A stretch of DNA of 64,000 bases, taken from contig JBEBSD010000026.1 in NCBI GenBank assembly GCA_040394475.1, forward strand, positions 1 through 64,000, in the 5' to 3' direction. Positions 1-7,511 of this stretch are shown in pieces. The notes beneath the pieces were generated by a model. That model was not told the origin of the DNA, did not search any database, and worked only from the letters and a program-made list of their open reading frames with translations. The position numbers and the translations under genes were made by a program. The DNA is from JBEBSD01 sp040394475. GTDB lineage: Bacteria; Bacteroidota; Bacteroidia; Cytophagales; Spirosomataceae. How positions within the stretch are numbered: the first letter of the stretch is position 1; every line of letters begins with the position of its first letter.

Positions 1-139
1 CCGGAACGTTCTCCCTCGTCTACAAGACGACGGGAGGGTGAAAGCAGGTCTCCTGACCTGCGTAACGACAGGATTTGTCGCGGGCCACCGACCCGCTATC
101 GGACGCTGCGTTTTTGCCATTGCTGTATACCGTCGAAAA
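1..139 (-). other. Unassigned hairpin-rich segment at the left edge
   Basis: This stretch packs several inverted repeats: a stem near 11-36 (CTCCC-TCGTCT pairing with AGACGA-GGGAG), GCAGGTC/GACCTGC at about 44-61, CGACA/TGTCG at about 65-79 and GCGGG/CCCGC at about 80-96. Read on the minus strand it contains GTCAGGAGACCTGC, which resembles the 3' conserved box of cobalamin riboswitches. The upstream riboswitch core (GGTG, AATCC, CCGCNACTGT in order) is not recognisable, and the box sits in a perfect 7-bp hairpin, so a riboswitch is only a possibility. A minus-strand frame from an ATG at 120 stays open to the window edge for 40 codons but does not look like a known protein. The segment lies just downstream of the sigma factor gene. 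Confidence 0.35.
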
Positions 140-727
140 TTAACTGAAAATACATTTCAGGCAACATCCCCACAAGACCACCAGGTCTATTTTTCCCTTT
201 AAAAACGTAAGAGCGTTACTTACCTGTTTTTTGACGGTCTTGTCCGAAATCTGCAGCACTTCAGCGATTTCTTTATACGACAGGTTGTCGCGCCGGCTCA
301 ACTCGAATACTTCCCGCATCCTGGGCGGAAGTTTCGATACTTCTTTTTCAATGAGCTGTGCCAGTTCCTTTTCCCTGACCAGCTCATCCGTCATACAAAC
401 TCCTGCTTCCAGAAAATCGGCCAGCGAAGACAGGTAGCGTTCCTCTACCTTCCGGTGCGCAATACGGTCCAGCACGCGGTTGCGGACAGCTTTATACAGG
501 TACGACGACAGGTTATCGGTATGCGGCAAGTCAAAGCGCCTGTTCCATAAATTCGCAAACAGTTCCTGCAAAATATCCTTTACCTCCTCTTCATCTCTCA
601 GCATCCGGTAAGCATGGCGATACAATACTTCCTTGTACCGGTCATAGATGACCGAAAAAGCCTTTCGGTCATCGTTTACCAGACGCCAAAGCAGTTCCTG
701 ATCGGTATGTACCCCTGTAAACATCAT
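140..727 (-). CDS. RNA polymerase ECF-type sigma-70 factor
   Basis: The 195-residue protein has the two-domain layout of extracytoplasmic-function sigma factors. Region 2 (about residues 20-90) carries YDRYKEVLYRHAYRMLRDEE and the DILQELFANLW helix that binds core polymerase and the -10 element. Region 4 (about 130-180) carries LPPRMREVFELSR and the helix-turn-helix YKEIAEVLQISDKTVKKQVS. This is the type common in Bacteroidota, where it usually sits beside a FecR-like anti-sigma factor and a SusC-like receptor; no such partner is visible here, but the gene points left toward DNA outside the window. The start is one of two adjacent ATGs (727 or 724). The C-terminus is hydrophobic with two adjacent cysteines (CCLKC), which is slightly unusual. 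Target promoters are unknown. Confidence 0.88.
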   Translation of the reverse strand: MMFTGVHTDQELLWRLVNDDRKAFSVIYDRYKEVLYRHAYRMLRDEEEVKDILQELFANLWNRRFDLPHTDNLSSYLYKAVRNRVLDRIAHRKVEERYLSSLADFLEAGVCMTDELVREKELAQLIEKEVSKLPPRMREVFELSRRDNLSYKEIAEVLQISDKTVKKQVSNALTFLKGKIDLVVLWGCCLKCIFS

Positions 728-834
728 GTAAGTCTAAGTACATTTTTTTACAAAATACTCATATTCCGTAAAAAATGCATGCAGGTCCGATCAGGCCCCC
801 CCGGGCAGGTCACGCTCCTTCCGGGGGGGACTCT

Positions 835-1833
835 TCATTTTTTTACCTCAAAATCCTGAGGCTTCTTCCCTTTCTGATGTTTTCCGAACCCGAACATAGT
901 GGGTTTATAGACACCGGGCATGGTGACATCCAACTGCGGGGTGATCTCCTTTTCCATCCCCAGAGCCCAATAGCTTGCATTTACCACAAGCCTGCGCATG
1001 TCCTCACGTCCAAACTCCAGCGCCGTTCCCAGGGTGCTTGCAAAAATGCGGTTGCTCTTCCCGTTTTCGTTCCGGTACTCACGGACCCAGGCCAGGGGCA
1101 TAATTGATTTCTTATACGTCAGTTCCGATTCGGGAACCATTCCCAACGTTACCTGCCCCCACAACAGCACCTGGGCATCAGCCGGTAGCGACTTGATGGT
1201 ATACACATCTGTTTCCCCCCAGATATCGTCTATTCCGTTCAAAACCGGATGGTCTCCCAGCAATCCGTTTACCAGGGCCCGCGAGCCCTCCTTTCCGTGA
1301 TGTCCGTGGTGCGCGACCCAGGTTTCTCCCAGCACCGTTTTGCCGAATCCCCCTTTCCAGTTCCCTGAAGGATTGTTCCAGCTATAGCGCGCATACGGGC
1401 TCTTCTTATTCCGGCTGTAACTAAACGCATGCGTAGAAGTTCGCAATGCAACAATAGGTTTTCCAGCGTTCAGGTAATTGTCAAAATAACGCATCGCCTG
1501 GTCCGGGAACTCACGGAACCGCAACATCATTACCACCAGATCCGCATTTTCCAGGACTTCAAGGCCTGTGGTATGCGTTTGGTTCTCCGGGTTGACAATC
1601 CCTGTTTCCGGATCCGTCGCAAAGAGTACAGTCGTTTTAAATCCATGCTTTTCAGCCAGTAATTTCGCCAGCAGGGGTAAGGCCTCTTCCGAACGGTATT
1701 CCTCATCCCCGCTCAGGAAAACAATACTTTTTCCTTTGCCGGGACCGGAACCCCCTTCGTACAGCAATCGATCGGACTGGGCCATCACATGGCCGCCAAT
1801 CAAAATCCCGAGAATAGTAAGTAATTTAATCAT
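835..1833 (-). CDS. Secreted ThuA-domain protein
   Basis: This 332-residue protein begins with a short signal peptide (about residues 1-18, ending VMAQ). The body matches the ThuA family, a glutamine-amidotransferase-like fold found in sugar-utilisation loci: FLSGDEEYRSEEALPLL near the N-terminus, LVVMMLRFREFPD in the middle, then the FFG/HHGHHG region around residues 170-180 and a C-terminal segment ending in a lysine-rich tail. The cysteine nucleophile of true amidotransferases is not seen where it would be expected, as is normal for ThuA. In Bacteroidota such proteins are exported and often linked to keto-sugar or glycoside metabolism, but the substrate is not known. It stands alone, preceded by a tandem TTAGGTG repeat. 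Confidence 0.8.
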   Translation of the reverse strand: MIKLLTILGILIGGHVMAQSDRLLYEGGSGPGKGKSIVFLSGDEEYRSEEALPLLAKLLAEKHGFKTTVLFATDPETGIVNPENQTHTTGLEVLENADLVVMMLRFREFPDQAMRYFDNYLNAGKPIVALRTSTHAFSYSRNKKSPYARYSWNNPSGNWKGGFGKTVLGETWVAHHGHHGKEGSRALVNGLLGDHPVLNGIDDIWGETDVYTIKSLPADAQVLLWGQVTLGMVPESELTYKKSIMPLAWVREYRNENGKSNRIFASTLGTALEFGREDMRRLVVNASYWALGMEKEITPQLDVTMPGVYKPTMFGFGKHQKGKKPQDFEVKK

Positions 1834-1842
1834 TTGAAAAAA

Positions 1843-1884
1843 GGTTTTAGGCGTTAGGTGTTAGGTTTTAGGGGTTGGTGGTGA
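1843..1884. repeat. Degenerate TTAGGTG tandem repeat
   Basis: The stretch consists of variants of TTAGGTGT (ttttaggcg, ttaggtg, ttaggtttt, aggggttgg). The same unit recurs at 28503-28556 and 56321-56371, in each case in intergenic DNA within about 180 bases of the start of a gene for an exported protein. Confidence 0.75.
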
Positions 1885-2016
1885 AAATGGCTTTCTGTAA
1901 ACGGTTCAGAGGTCAAATTTAGCAGAAGCCCATCAGTTTTCTAACGCTGCCGGGAAAATATTCCACTTGCCTTCGCCGGGAGAACTCAATTACCCCCGTA
2001 TTTGTTACCTTGTCAG

Positions 2017-2046
2017 GCACAGCCGGATCACGCGTTCCGGCTGTGC
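2017..2046. repeat. Perfect 10-bp inverted repeat
   Basis: GCACAGCCGG and its exact complement CCGGCTGTGC flank a 10-base loop. It lies about 90 bases upstream of the Nfu start. No T-tract follows on the plus strand, so it is not a classical terminator; it could be an operator or a leader structure. Confidence 0.6.
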
Positions 2047-2138
2047 TTGCCACGAGCTGCGGGACTTCAGGCGATCGCTCGCAACGAATTTCCGTAAACA
2101 CCAAAAAACGAAAACACGAAAAAGCAAATAATATCCCG

Positions 2139-2732
2139 ATGAAACGTCCTTTGTTCATATACACCGAGCTGAGTCCCAATCCCAATTCGATGAAATTCGT
2201 ATTGAATTTCGAGTTGGTCCCGGAAGGGCTCTCCTTTGATTATCCTTCGCAGGAAGCCGTTTTTGAGACAGGGAAAGCCTCTCCGCTGGCGGCGGACCTG
2301 TACCAGTTTCCTTTTATCCGGAGAGTGTTTATCACCAGCAACTTCGTGACGGTTACCAAGGACGATGAGACGCTCTGGGAGGAAGTGCTGTCCGATGTCA
2401 AGGCTTTCCTCAAAATTTATTTCGAAGAAGACCTGCCGGTTTTCGCGGCGGACACGGTTAGCAAAAATTCCGTTGTCGTGTCGGCCAATGACTCGGAAAC
2501 CGTGCAAAAAATCAAGGCAGTGCTAGAGCAGTACGTACGCCCGGCAGTTGAATCGGACGGAGGTGCAATCAATTTCCATTCCTTTAATGAAGCGGACGGA
2601 CAAGTAAAAGTATTGTTGCAAGGCTCCTGCAGCGGGTGCCCCTCGGCTACCCTTACCCTGAAAGCCGGTATTGAAAACCTGCTGACCCGTATGGTGCCGG
2701 AAGTAAAGCAAGTTGTAGCTGAAGGAGTATAA
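2139..2732 (+). CDS. NifU-like Fe-S scaffold or carrier protein (Nfu)
   Basis: The 197-residue protein begins at the ATG at 2139 (MKRPLFIYTELSPNPNSMKF), which is the conserved start of the Nfu N-terminal domain; the frame extends further upstream but without conserved sequence. Residues about 1-95 form the Nfu_N domain (NPNSMKFVLN, SPLAADLYQFPFIRRVFI). Residues about 120-195 form the NifU C-terminal domain with the cluster-binding CxxC motif in GSCSGCPSATLTL. Such proteins carry a 4Fe-4S cluster between scaffold and client enzymes in the cytoplasm. The N-terminal Nfu_N plus NifU arrangement is the usual one in Bacteroidota. The next gene follows after 24 bases on the same strand, so they may be cotranscribed although their roles differ. 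Confidence 0.92.
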   Translation: MKRPLFIYTELSPNPNSMKFVLNFELVPEGLSFDYPSQEAVFETGKASPLAADLYQFPFIRRVFITSNFVTVTKDDETLWEEVLSDVKAFLKIYFEEDLPVFAADTVSKNSVVVSANDSETVQKIKAVLEQYVRPAVESDGGAINFHSFNEADGQVKVLLQGSCSGCPSATLTLKAGIENLLTRMVPEVKQVVAEGV

Positions 2733-2756
2733 CCCTCCCTCCGAAATCTCTTTAGG

Positions 2757-4010
2757 ATGCCACCCATTGTAATTGTTCTCCTTATTGCCTTTATGTTCCT
2801 GATCGACTGGTATATCTGGTCAGGAATTAAACCGCTTATTCCCGAAAAGAAAATTTTCTTACGGCGGATCATCGGCGGTTTGTTCTGGGGGTTTACACTG
2901 CTTTCTCTGGTAATCTTGCTGATAGCACAATTGTTACCGGAAGGCGATCTTGCCAATAGAACGCGCACGCTCATCTTCCTGGCAATTGGCCTGCCGCTGT
3001 TATCCAAGCTGCTGACGGCCCTGTTACTGCTGATCGACGACTTGCGCCGGGGCGCCCAATGGGGCTGGCACTTGCTCACCCCGCAAAAAAAGCCTGCCCC
3101 GTCCGGGGTTTCGGGTAAAACAATTCCGCGATCTGAATTTTTATCCAAAACAGCCATGCTGGCAGGAGGCGGGCTCGGCGGGACCTTTATTTACGGTATC
3201 CTTTCCGGCGCTCACGATTACCGCATCCGGCGGATACAAATTCCGTTAGCCAACCTCCCTGCATCCTTCCACGGAATCCGGATTGCCCAGTTATCGGACA
3301 TTCATTCGGGCAGTTTTTTTAACAAGACCGCCGTGAAAGGCGGCATCCAGCTGCTGCTCGATGAAAAGCCCGATCTGGCAGTTTTTACCGGTGACCTGGT
3401 CAACGACCAGACCAAAGAAGTGAAGGAGTACTTCGATATTTTCGAAAAGGTAAAAGCCCCCCTTGGCGTGTATTCCGTACTGGGCAACCACGACTACGGC
3501 GAATATTACCGATGGCCTTCCCGGCAGGCGAAGGAGCAAAACCTGCGCGACATGCACGAGGCACATCGGCGCCTGGGTTGGGATCTGCTGAATGACAACC
3601 ATCGAAAAATTGAAGTAGGTGGAGAAGCGATCGAACTATTGGGTGTCCAGAACTGGGGCGGTGGCCGTTTCCCCAAATACGGGAACCTTGACAAAGCCCG
3701 TCATCAAACCGACGACTCCCCCGTTAAAATTCTGCTCTCCCACGACCCCAGCCACTGGGATCTCCAGGTCTTACAGGAGTTCCCGGACATTGATATAATG
3801 CTGGCCGGGCACACGCACGGGATGCAATTCGGGGTAGAAATTCCTGGCTTCCGCTGGAGCCCGGCACAATATAACTATAAACACTGGGCCGGACTCTACC
3901 GTGAACGCAACCAGTTCCTGTATGTCAACCGCGGTTTTGGATTTTTAGGATATCCCGGCAGAGTAGGCATATTGCCAGAAATTACCATTATCGAACTGGT
4001 AAAGGCCTGA
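2757..4010 (+). CDS. Membrane-anchored metallophosphoesterase
   Basis: The 417-residue protein has three hydrophobic segments at its N-terminus (about residues 3-20, 38-60 and 72-92), then a calcineurin-like phosphoesterase domain from about residue 170. All metal-binding motifs are visible in order: QLSDIHSG, FTGDLVND, LGNHDYG, LLSHDP and LAGHTHGMQ. This places it with YkuE/YaeI-type enzymes, which hydrolyse phosphodiester or pyrophosphate bonds, in some cases on lipid substrates. The transmembrane head suggests the active domain sits near the inner membrane. The substrate cannot be read from the sequence. Confidence 0.88.
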   Translation: MPPIVIVLLIAFMFLIDWYIWSGIKPLIPEKKIFLRRIIGGLFWGFTLLSLVILLIAQLLPEGDLANRTRTLIFLAIGLPLLSKLLTALLLLIDDLRRGAQWGWHLLTPQKKPAPSGVSGKTIPRSEFLSKTAMLAGGGLGGTFIYGILSGAHDYRIRRIQIPLANLPASFHGIRIAQLSDIHSGSFFNKTAVKGGIQLLLDEKPDLAVFTGDLVNDQTKEVKEYFDIFEKVKAPLGVYSVLGNHDYGEYYRWPSRQAKEQNLRDMHEAHRRLGWDLLNDNHRKIEVGGEAIELLGVQNWGGGRFPKYGNLDKARHQTDDSPVKILLSHDPSHWDLQVLQEFPDIDIMLAGHTHGMQFGVEIPGFRWSPAQYNYKHWAGLYRERNQFLYVNRGFGFLGYPGRVGILPEITIIELVKA

Positions 4011-4017
4011 TCCCCCG

Positions 4018-4134
4018 ATTTACGAAGTACGATTTACTATCCTGAGGGCCGGGAGCTTATGGCCGATCGCCGATAGCTGACTTCCGAAAACCGACGGCCG
4101 ATAGCTGATAGTCGATGGCCGATAGCTGATAGCC
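4018..4134. repeat. Intergenic repeat cluster (tacgaagtacgattta and GCCGATAGCTGAT units)
   Basis: The segment opens with tttacgaagtacgatttac and continues with five or six variants of GCCGATAGCTGAT. The first element reappears at 30134-30153, followed there by gattgctgatagctg, and the second resembles the larger array at 43705-43866. It lies between two plus-strand genes. Confidence 0.75.
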
Positions 4135-4184
4135 CTGAAAACATAAACCCGCCGAAAGGGAATAAAAGTCTCAAAAAAACGTTT

Positions 4185-4192
4185 TACTTTTG
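4185..4192 (+). promoter_or_regulatory. Bacteroidota-type -7 box for the small secreted protein
   Basis: TACTTTTG fits the TAnnTTTG consensus and lies 27 bases before the ATG at 4220. No convincing -33 TTTG was found at the expected distance. Confidence 0.45.
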
Positions 4193-4219
4193 AACGATCT
4201 TATATAAGAATCAAGAACA

Positions 4220-4426
4220 ATGAGGAATTCAGTGCTCTCTTTTGCATTTTTAATCATGCTGACAGCAGTTGCTCCGCCTGCCGTGTATGCGGCCACCGCT
4301 CAACCTGCGCAAGAGGCACACTGGACAGGCAACCGAAAAAAAAGCAACGCTTATAAGAAACCAAAAAAGAAGAAGTTTTTAGGGATATTCAAGCGCAAGA
4401 GTTCCTGTGACTGCCCTAAACACTAA
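4220..4426 (+). CDS. Small secreted lysine-rich protein, function unknown
   Basis: The 68-residue product has a clear signal peptide (residues 1-24, cleavage predicted after VYAA) followed by a short, very basic mature part with KKPKKKKFLG and a C-terminal CDC. I do not recognise the family. A TACTTTTG box upstream and a strong terminator at 4483-4515 frame it as an independent transcription unit, which supports a real gene. The basic tail could contact envelope polyanions, but this is a guess. Confidence 0.65.
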   Translation: MRNSVLSFAFLIMLTAVAPPAVYAATAQPAQEAHWTGNRKKSNAYKKPKKKKFLGIFKRKSSCDCPKH

Positions 4427-4482
4427 TCGTCCGCATTTTCATTGCCCCTCTAAGTATATTTGAGTTATAGCCATCCGCCCTC

Positions 4483-4515
4483 AAAACCACCACCTGAAAA
4501 GTGGTGGTTTTTTTT
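4483..4515 (+). terminator. Rho-independent terminator
   Basis: AAAACCACCAC pairs perfectly with GTGGTGGTTTT around a 7-base loop, followed by a run of T. It ends the small secreted protein gene and lies before the gcvP promoter. Confidence 0.88.
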
Positions 4516-4516
4516 G

Positions 4517-4524
4517 TATTTTTG
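4517..4524 (+). promoter_or_regulatory. -7 box upstream of gcvP
   Basis: TATTTTTG fits TAnnTTTG and follows the preceding terminator at once; the gcvP ATG is 55 bases further on. No -33 element is obvious. Confidence 0.45.
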
Positions 4525-4579
4525 CGGCTTGAAAAGAATCCTAACCGGTTGAAACGGTGGCATAAACAACAGACAACAA

Positions 4580-7468
4580 ATGAAAATCAACCTGCACGCA
4601 AGGGAAAAGTTCGAGGAGAGGCATCATGGGAAGCCCCCTGAAGAGATTCAATCCATGCTGGAAACGATCGGAGCGGGTTCCGTTGAGGAATTAATCGGGC
4701 AAACGATCCCTCAGGGAATCCGCATGGCTTCCGGCCTGCAACTCCCGCCGGCCGTATCCGAACAGGAATTCCTGACCGAATTCCGGCGCATCGCCAAACT
4801 GAATGCCCCGCTGAAATCCTATATCGGAACCGGCTATTACGATACGCTGACACCCCCTGTTATCCTGCGCAATATCCTGGAAAACCCGGCTTGGTACACG
4901 GCCTATACCCCCTATCAGGCGGAAATCGCACAGGGACGCCTGGAAATGCTGCTCAATTTCCAAACAGTCGTTAGCGAGCTTACGGGAATGGAGATTGCCA
5001 ACGCATCGTTGCTGGACGAGGCCACCGCGGCCGCCGAAGCCATGACGATGCTGTACGGTCTTCGCCCGGCGCCCAAAAAAAGCGCGGAACGGTTTTTCGT
5101 TTCCCGTCTCGTACATCCCCAAACCATTGATGTCCTGCGCACCCGTGCCAACCCGTTGGGAATTGACGTAGTTGCGGGCGACCATTTAACGTTTGATTTT
5201 ACCGACGGGGACTGCTACGGCGTATTACTGCAATACCCCGGCTCCGACGGATCTTTGTATGATTATACCGACTTTATCACAAGAGCACATCAGGCTGGTA
5301 TACAGGTCGTAACAGCCACCGACTTGCTGGCGCTCAGCCTCTTGAAATCTCCAGGAGAGATGGGCGCCGATATCGCCGTCGGCTCCTCTCAGCGTTTTGG
5401 CGTTTCCATGGGATTCGGAGGCCCCCATGCCGGGTTTATAGCGACCAAAGAGTCCTTTAAAAGATACCTGCCGGGACGGATTATCGGTGTTTCGATCGAC
5501 GCCGAAGGGAACCGCGCCCTGCGCATGGCCCTTCAGACCCGGGAACAGCACATCCGACGGGAAAAGGCCACCTCCAATATCTGTACGGCTCAGGTATTGC
5601 TGGCCGTAATGGCAGGAGCCTATGCGGTGTACCACGGGCCGGAAGGGCTGCGGCAAATTGCCGCCCGGGTGCACGGATTGACCCGGGTATTTGCCGAAAC
5701 ACTGAAACAATTCGGCTACCGTGTCCTGACCGACGCCTACTTCGACACTGTCACCGTTCAGACTCCCTTCGCCAAAAGGATCAGAGAGGAATCGGCAAAA
5801 TGGGGAATCAACCTGCGTCATTACCCGTTCCCCGATACCCGTATCAGTGTCTCTTTCGACGAAGCCAAAACGTTTCAGGACGTCATTAACCTCCTGAATT
5901 TATTTGCTGATGCCGCTGCTTTTCAGGGGGAACTCGTTATAGATGAGGTCATCGAAAGCGATCTTCCGGAAACGCTCGTGCGCAGCACGGATTACCTGAC
6001 GCACCCGGTTTTTAATCGTTATCACACCGAGCACGAAATGCTCCGTTACCTCAAATCACTGGAGAACAAGGACCTTTCGCTGGTACACTCCATGATTTCG
6101 TTGGGAAGCTGTACGATGAAGCTGAATGCCACCGCAGAAATGATCCCGGTCACCTGGCCGGAGCTGGCAAACATTCATCCGTTTGCCCCCAGGGAACAAA
6201 CCAAAGGCTACCGGCTGATTACCGATCAACTGAGCGACTGGCTGGCTGAAATTACAGGGTTTGCCAAAGTTTCCCTCCAGCCGAATTCAGGCGCTCAGGG
6301 AGAATATGCCGGCCTGATGGCCATCCGGGCCTGGCACCAGAGCAGAGGAGAGGGCCATCGCAATATTGCCCTGATACCCTCCTCCGCACACGGTACCAAC
6401 CCGGCATCGGCGGTAATGGCCGGCATGAAAGTAATCGTAACGAAATGCGACGAAAACGGGAATATCGATATGGCCGATCTGAAAGCCAAAGCCGAACAGT
6501 ACAGCAGTACCCTCGCCGCACTCATGGTTACATACCCCTCCACACACGGCGTTTTTGAAGAAACCATCCGGGAAATCTGCGAGACGATCCATCAGCATGG
6601 CGGACAAGTTTACATGGACGGCGCCAATATGAATGCACAGGTAGGCCTGACCAGTCCGGGACTGATCGGAGCGGATGTCTGCCATCTCAACCTGCACAAG
6701 ACGTTCTGCATCCCGCATGGCGGCGGCGGGCCCGGCGTCGGGCCGATCGGTGTTGCCGGACACCTGGTACCTTTTCTTCCCGGTCATGTTTTTCTTGACG
6801 ACACCGCGGAGCGGAAACAAGCATTCGGCGCGGTATCGGCAGCCCCTTACGGAAGCGCCGGTATCCTGCCGATTTCCTATGCCTATATTGTCATGATGGG
6901 CGCAGAAGGCCTTAAAAATGCCACGCAAATGGCGATCCTGAACGCCAACTATCTCAAGGAACGGCTGCTTCCGCATTATCCGATTTTATATACCGGGATC
7001 AACGGGCGCTGTGCCCATGAAATGATCCTCGACTGCAGGCCCTACAAAGCCGCGGGCATTGAGGCAGAAGACCTGGCCAAACGCCTGATGGACTATGGCT
7101 TCCATTCTCCTACGCTGTCGTTCCCCGTACCGGGAACCCTGATGATCGAACCCACCGAGTCGGAAACCAAAGCCGAACTGGACCGGTTCTGCGAAGCGAT
7201 GATTGCCATCCGGGAAGAAATCCGGGAAGTGGAAGAAGGCCGTGCCGACCGGACCGACAATGTACTGAAAAATGCGCCGCATACCAGCCGTGTAGCGCTG
7301 TCGGACCAATGGGATCGTCCGTATTCCCGTGAAAAGGCGGTCTTTCCGCTCCCTTATTTACGTTTTAACAAATTTTGGCCAAGCGTCAGCCGCATCGACA
7401 ACGCCTATGGCGACCGGAACCTGGTATGCACCTGCATCCCGGTCGATGCCTATGCCGACGCCGAATAA
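4580..7468 (+). CDS. gcvP: Glycine dehydrogenase (decarboxylating), P-protein of the glycine cleavage system
   Basis: The 962-residue length is normal for the single-chain P-protein, in which the two ancestral subunits are fused. The N-terminal half shows the family start (FEERHHGKP) and YIGTGYYDTLTPPVI. The C-terminal half carries the PLP-binding lysine at about residue 707 in LNLHKTFCIPHGGGGPG. The enzyme decarboxylates glycine and passes the aminomethyl group to lipoyl-GcvH in the cytoplasm. gcvT is 15 kb downstream on the same strand and gcvH is not in the window, so the system is not in one operon. Promoter-like TATTTTTG lies 55 bases upstream. Identification is secure. Confidence 0.97.
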   Translation: MKINLHAREKFEERHHGKPPEEIQSMLETIGAGSVEELIGQTIPQGIRMASGLQLPPAVSEQEFLTEFRRIAKLNAPLKSYIGTGYYDTLTPPVILRNILENPAWYTAYTPYQAEIAQGRLEMLLNFQTVVSELTGMEIANASLLDEATAAAEAMTMLYGLRPAPKKSAERFFVSRLVHPQTIDVLRTRANPLGIDVVAGDHLTFDFTDGDCYGVLLQYPGSDGSLYDYTDFITRAHQAGIQVVTATDLLALSLLKSPGEMGADIAVGSSQRFGVSMGFGGPHAGFIATKESFKRYLPGRIIGVSIDAEGNRALRMALQTREQHIRREKATSNICTAQVLLAVMAGAYAVYHGPEGLRQIAARVHGLTRVFAETLKQFGYRVLTDAYFDTVTVQTPFAKRIREESAKWGINLRHYPFPDTRISVSFDEAKTFQDVINLLNLFADAAAFQGELVIDEVIESDLPETLVRSTDYLTHPVFNRYHTEHEMLRYLKSLENKDLSLVHSMISLGSCTMKLNATAEMIPVTWPELANIHPFAPREQTKGYRLITDQLSDWLAEITGFAKVSLQPNSGAQGEYAGLMAIRAWHQSRGEGHRNIALIPSSAHGTNPASAVMAGMKVIVTKCDENGNIDMADLKAKAEQYSSTLAALMVTYPSTHGVFEETIREICETIHQHGGQVYMDGANMNAQVGLTSPGLIGADVCHLNLHKTFCIPHGGGGPGVGPIGVAGHLVPFLPGHVFLDDTAERKQAFGAVSAAPYGSAGILPISYAYIVMMGAEGLKNATQMAILNANYLKERLLPHYPILYTGINGRCAHEMILDCRPYKAAGIEAEDLAKRLMDYGFHSPTLSFPVPGTLMIEPTESETKAELDRFCEAMIAIREEIREVEEGRADRTDNVLKNAPHTSRVALSDQWDRPYSREKAVFPLPYLRFNKFWPSVSRIDNAYGDRNLVCTCIPVDAYADAE

Positions 7469-7511
7469 CCCCCTTATCATCCGGGCCCGACGGCCCTTGT
7501 TTTAAACCTGT

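Larger units (their letters stand above)
1834..2138. other. Intergenic region with repeat and hairpin
   Basis: This 305-base space separates the divergent ThuA and Nfu genes, so both promoters should lie here. It contains a degenerate TTAGGTG tandem repeat at 1843-1884, directly upstream of ThuA, and a perfect 10-bp inverted repeat at 2017-2046. No reliable TAnnTTTG box stands out for either gene. A reading frame runs through from 2010 into Nfu, but its N-terminal part is low-complexity and non-conserved, so it is treated as non-coding. Confidence 0.6.

Noticed and set aside
1..120. Minus-strand coding frame beginning at the ATG at 120
   Set aside because: The 40 visible codons are Arg/Pro-rich without recognisable motifs and coincide with dense hairpins; the window edge prevents a decision, so it was not listed as a gene.
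2010..2138. N-terminal extension of Nfu
   Set aside because: The added 43 residues are non-conserved and cross a perfect inverted repeat; the internal ATG at 2139 gives the family start.
6287..6976. Minus-strand open frame of 229 codons inside gcvP
   Set aside because: It is fully antisense to the conserved glycine dehydrogenase coding region, and its protein has no family-like motifs.
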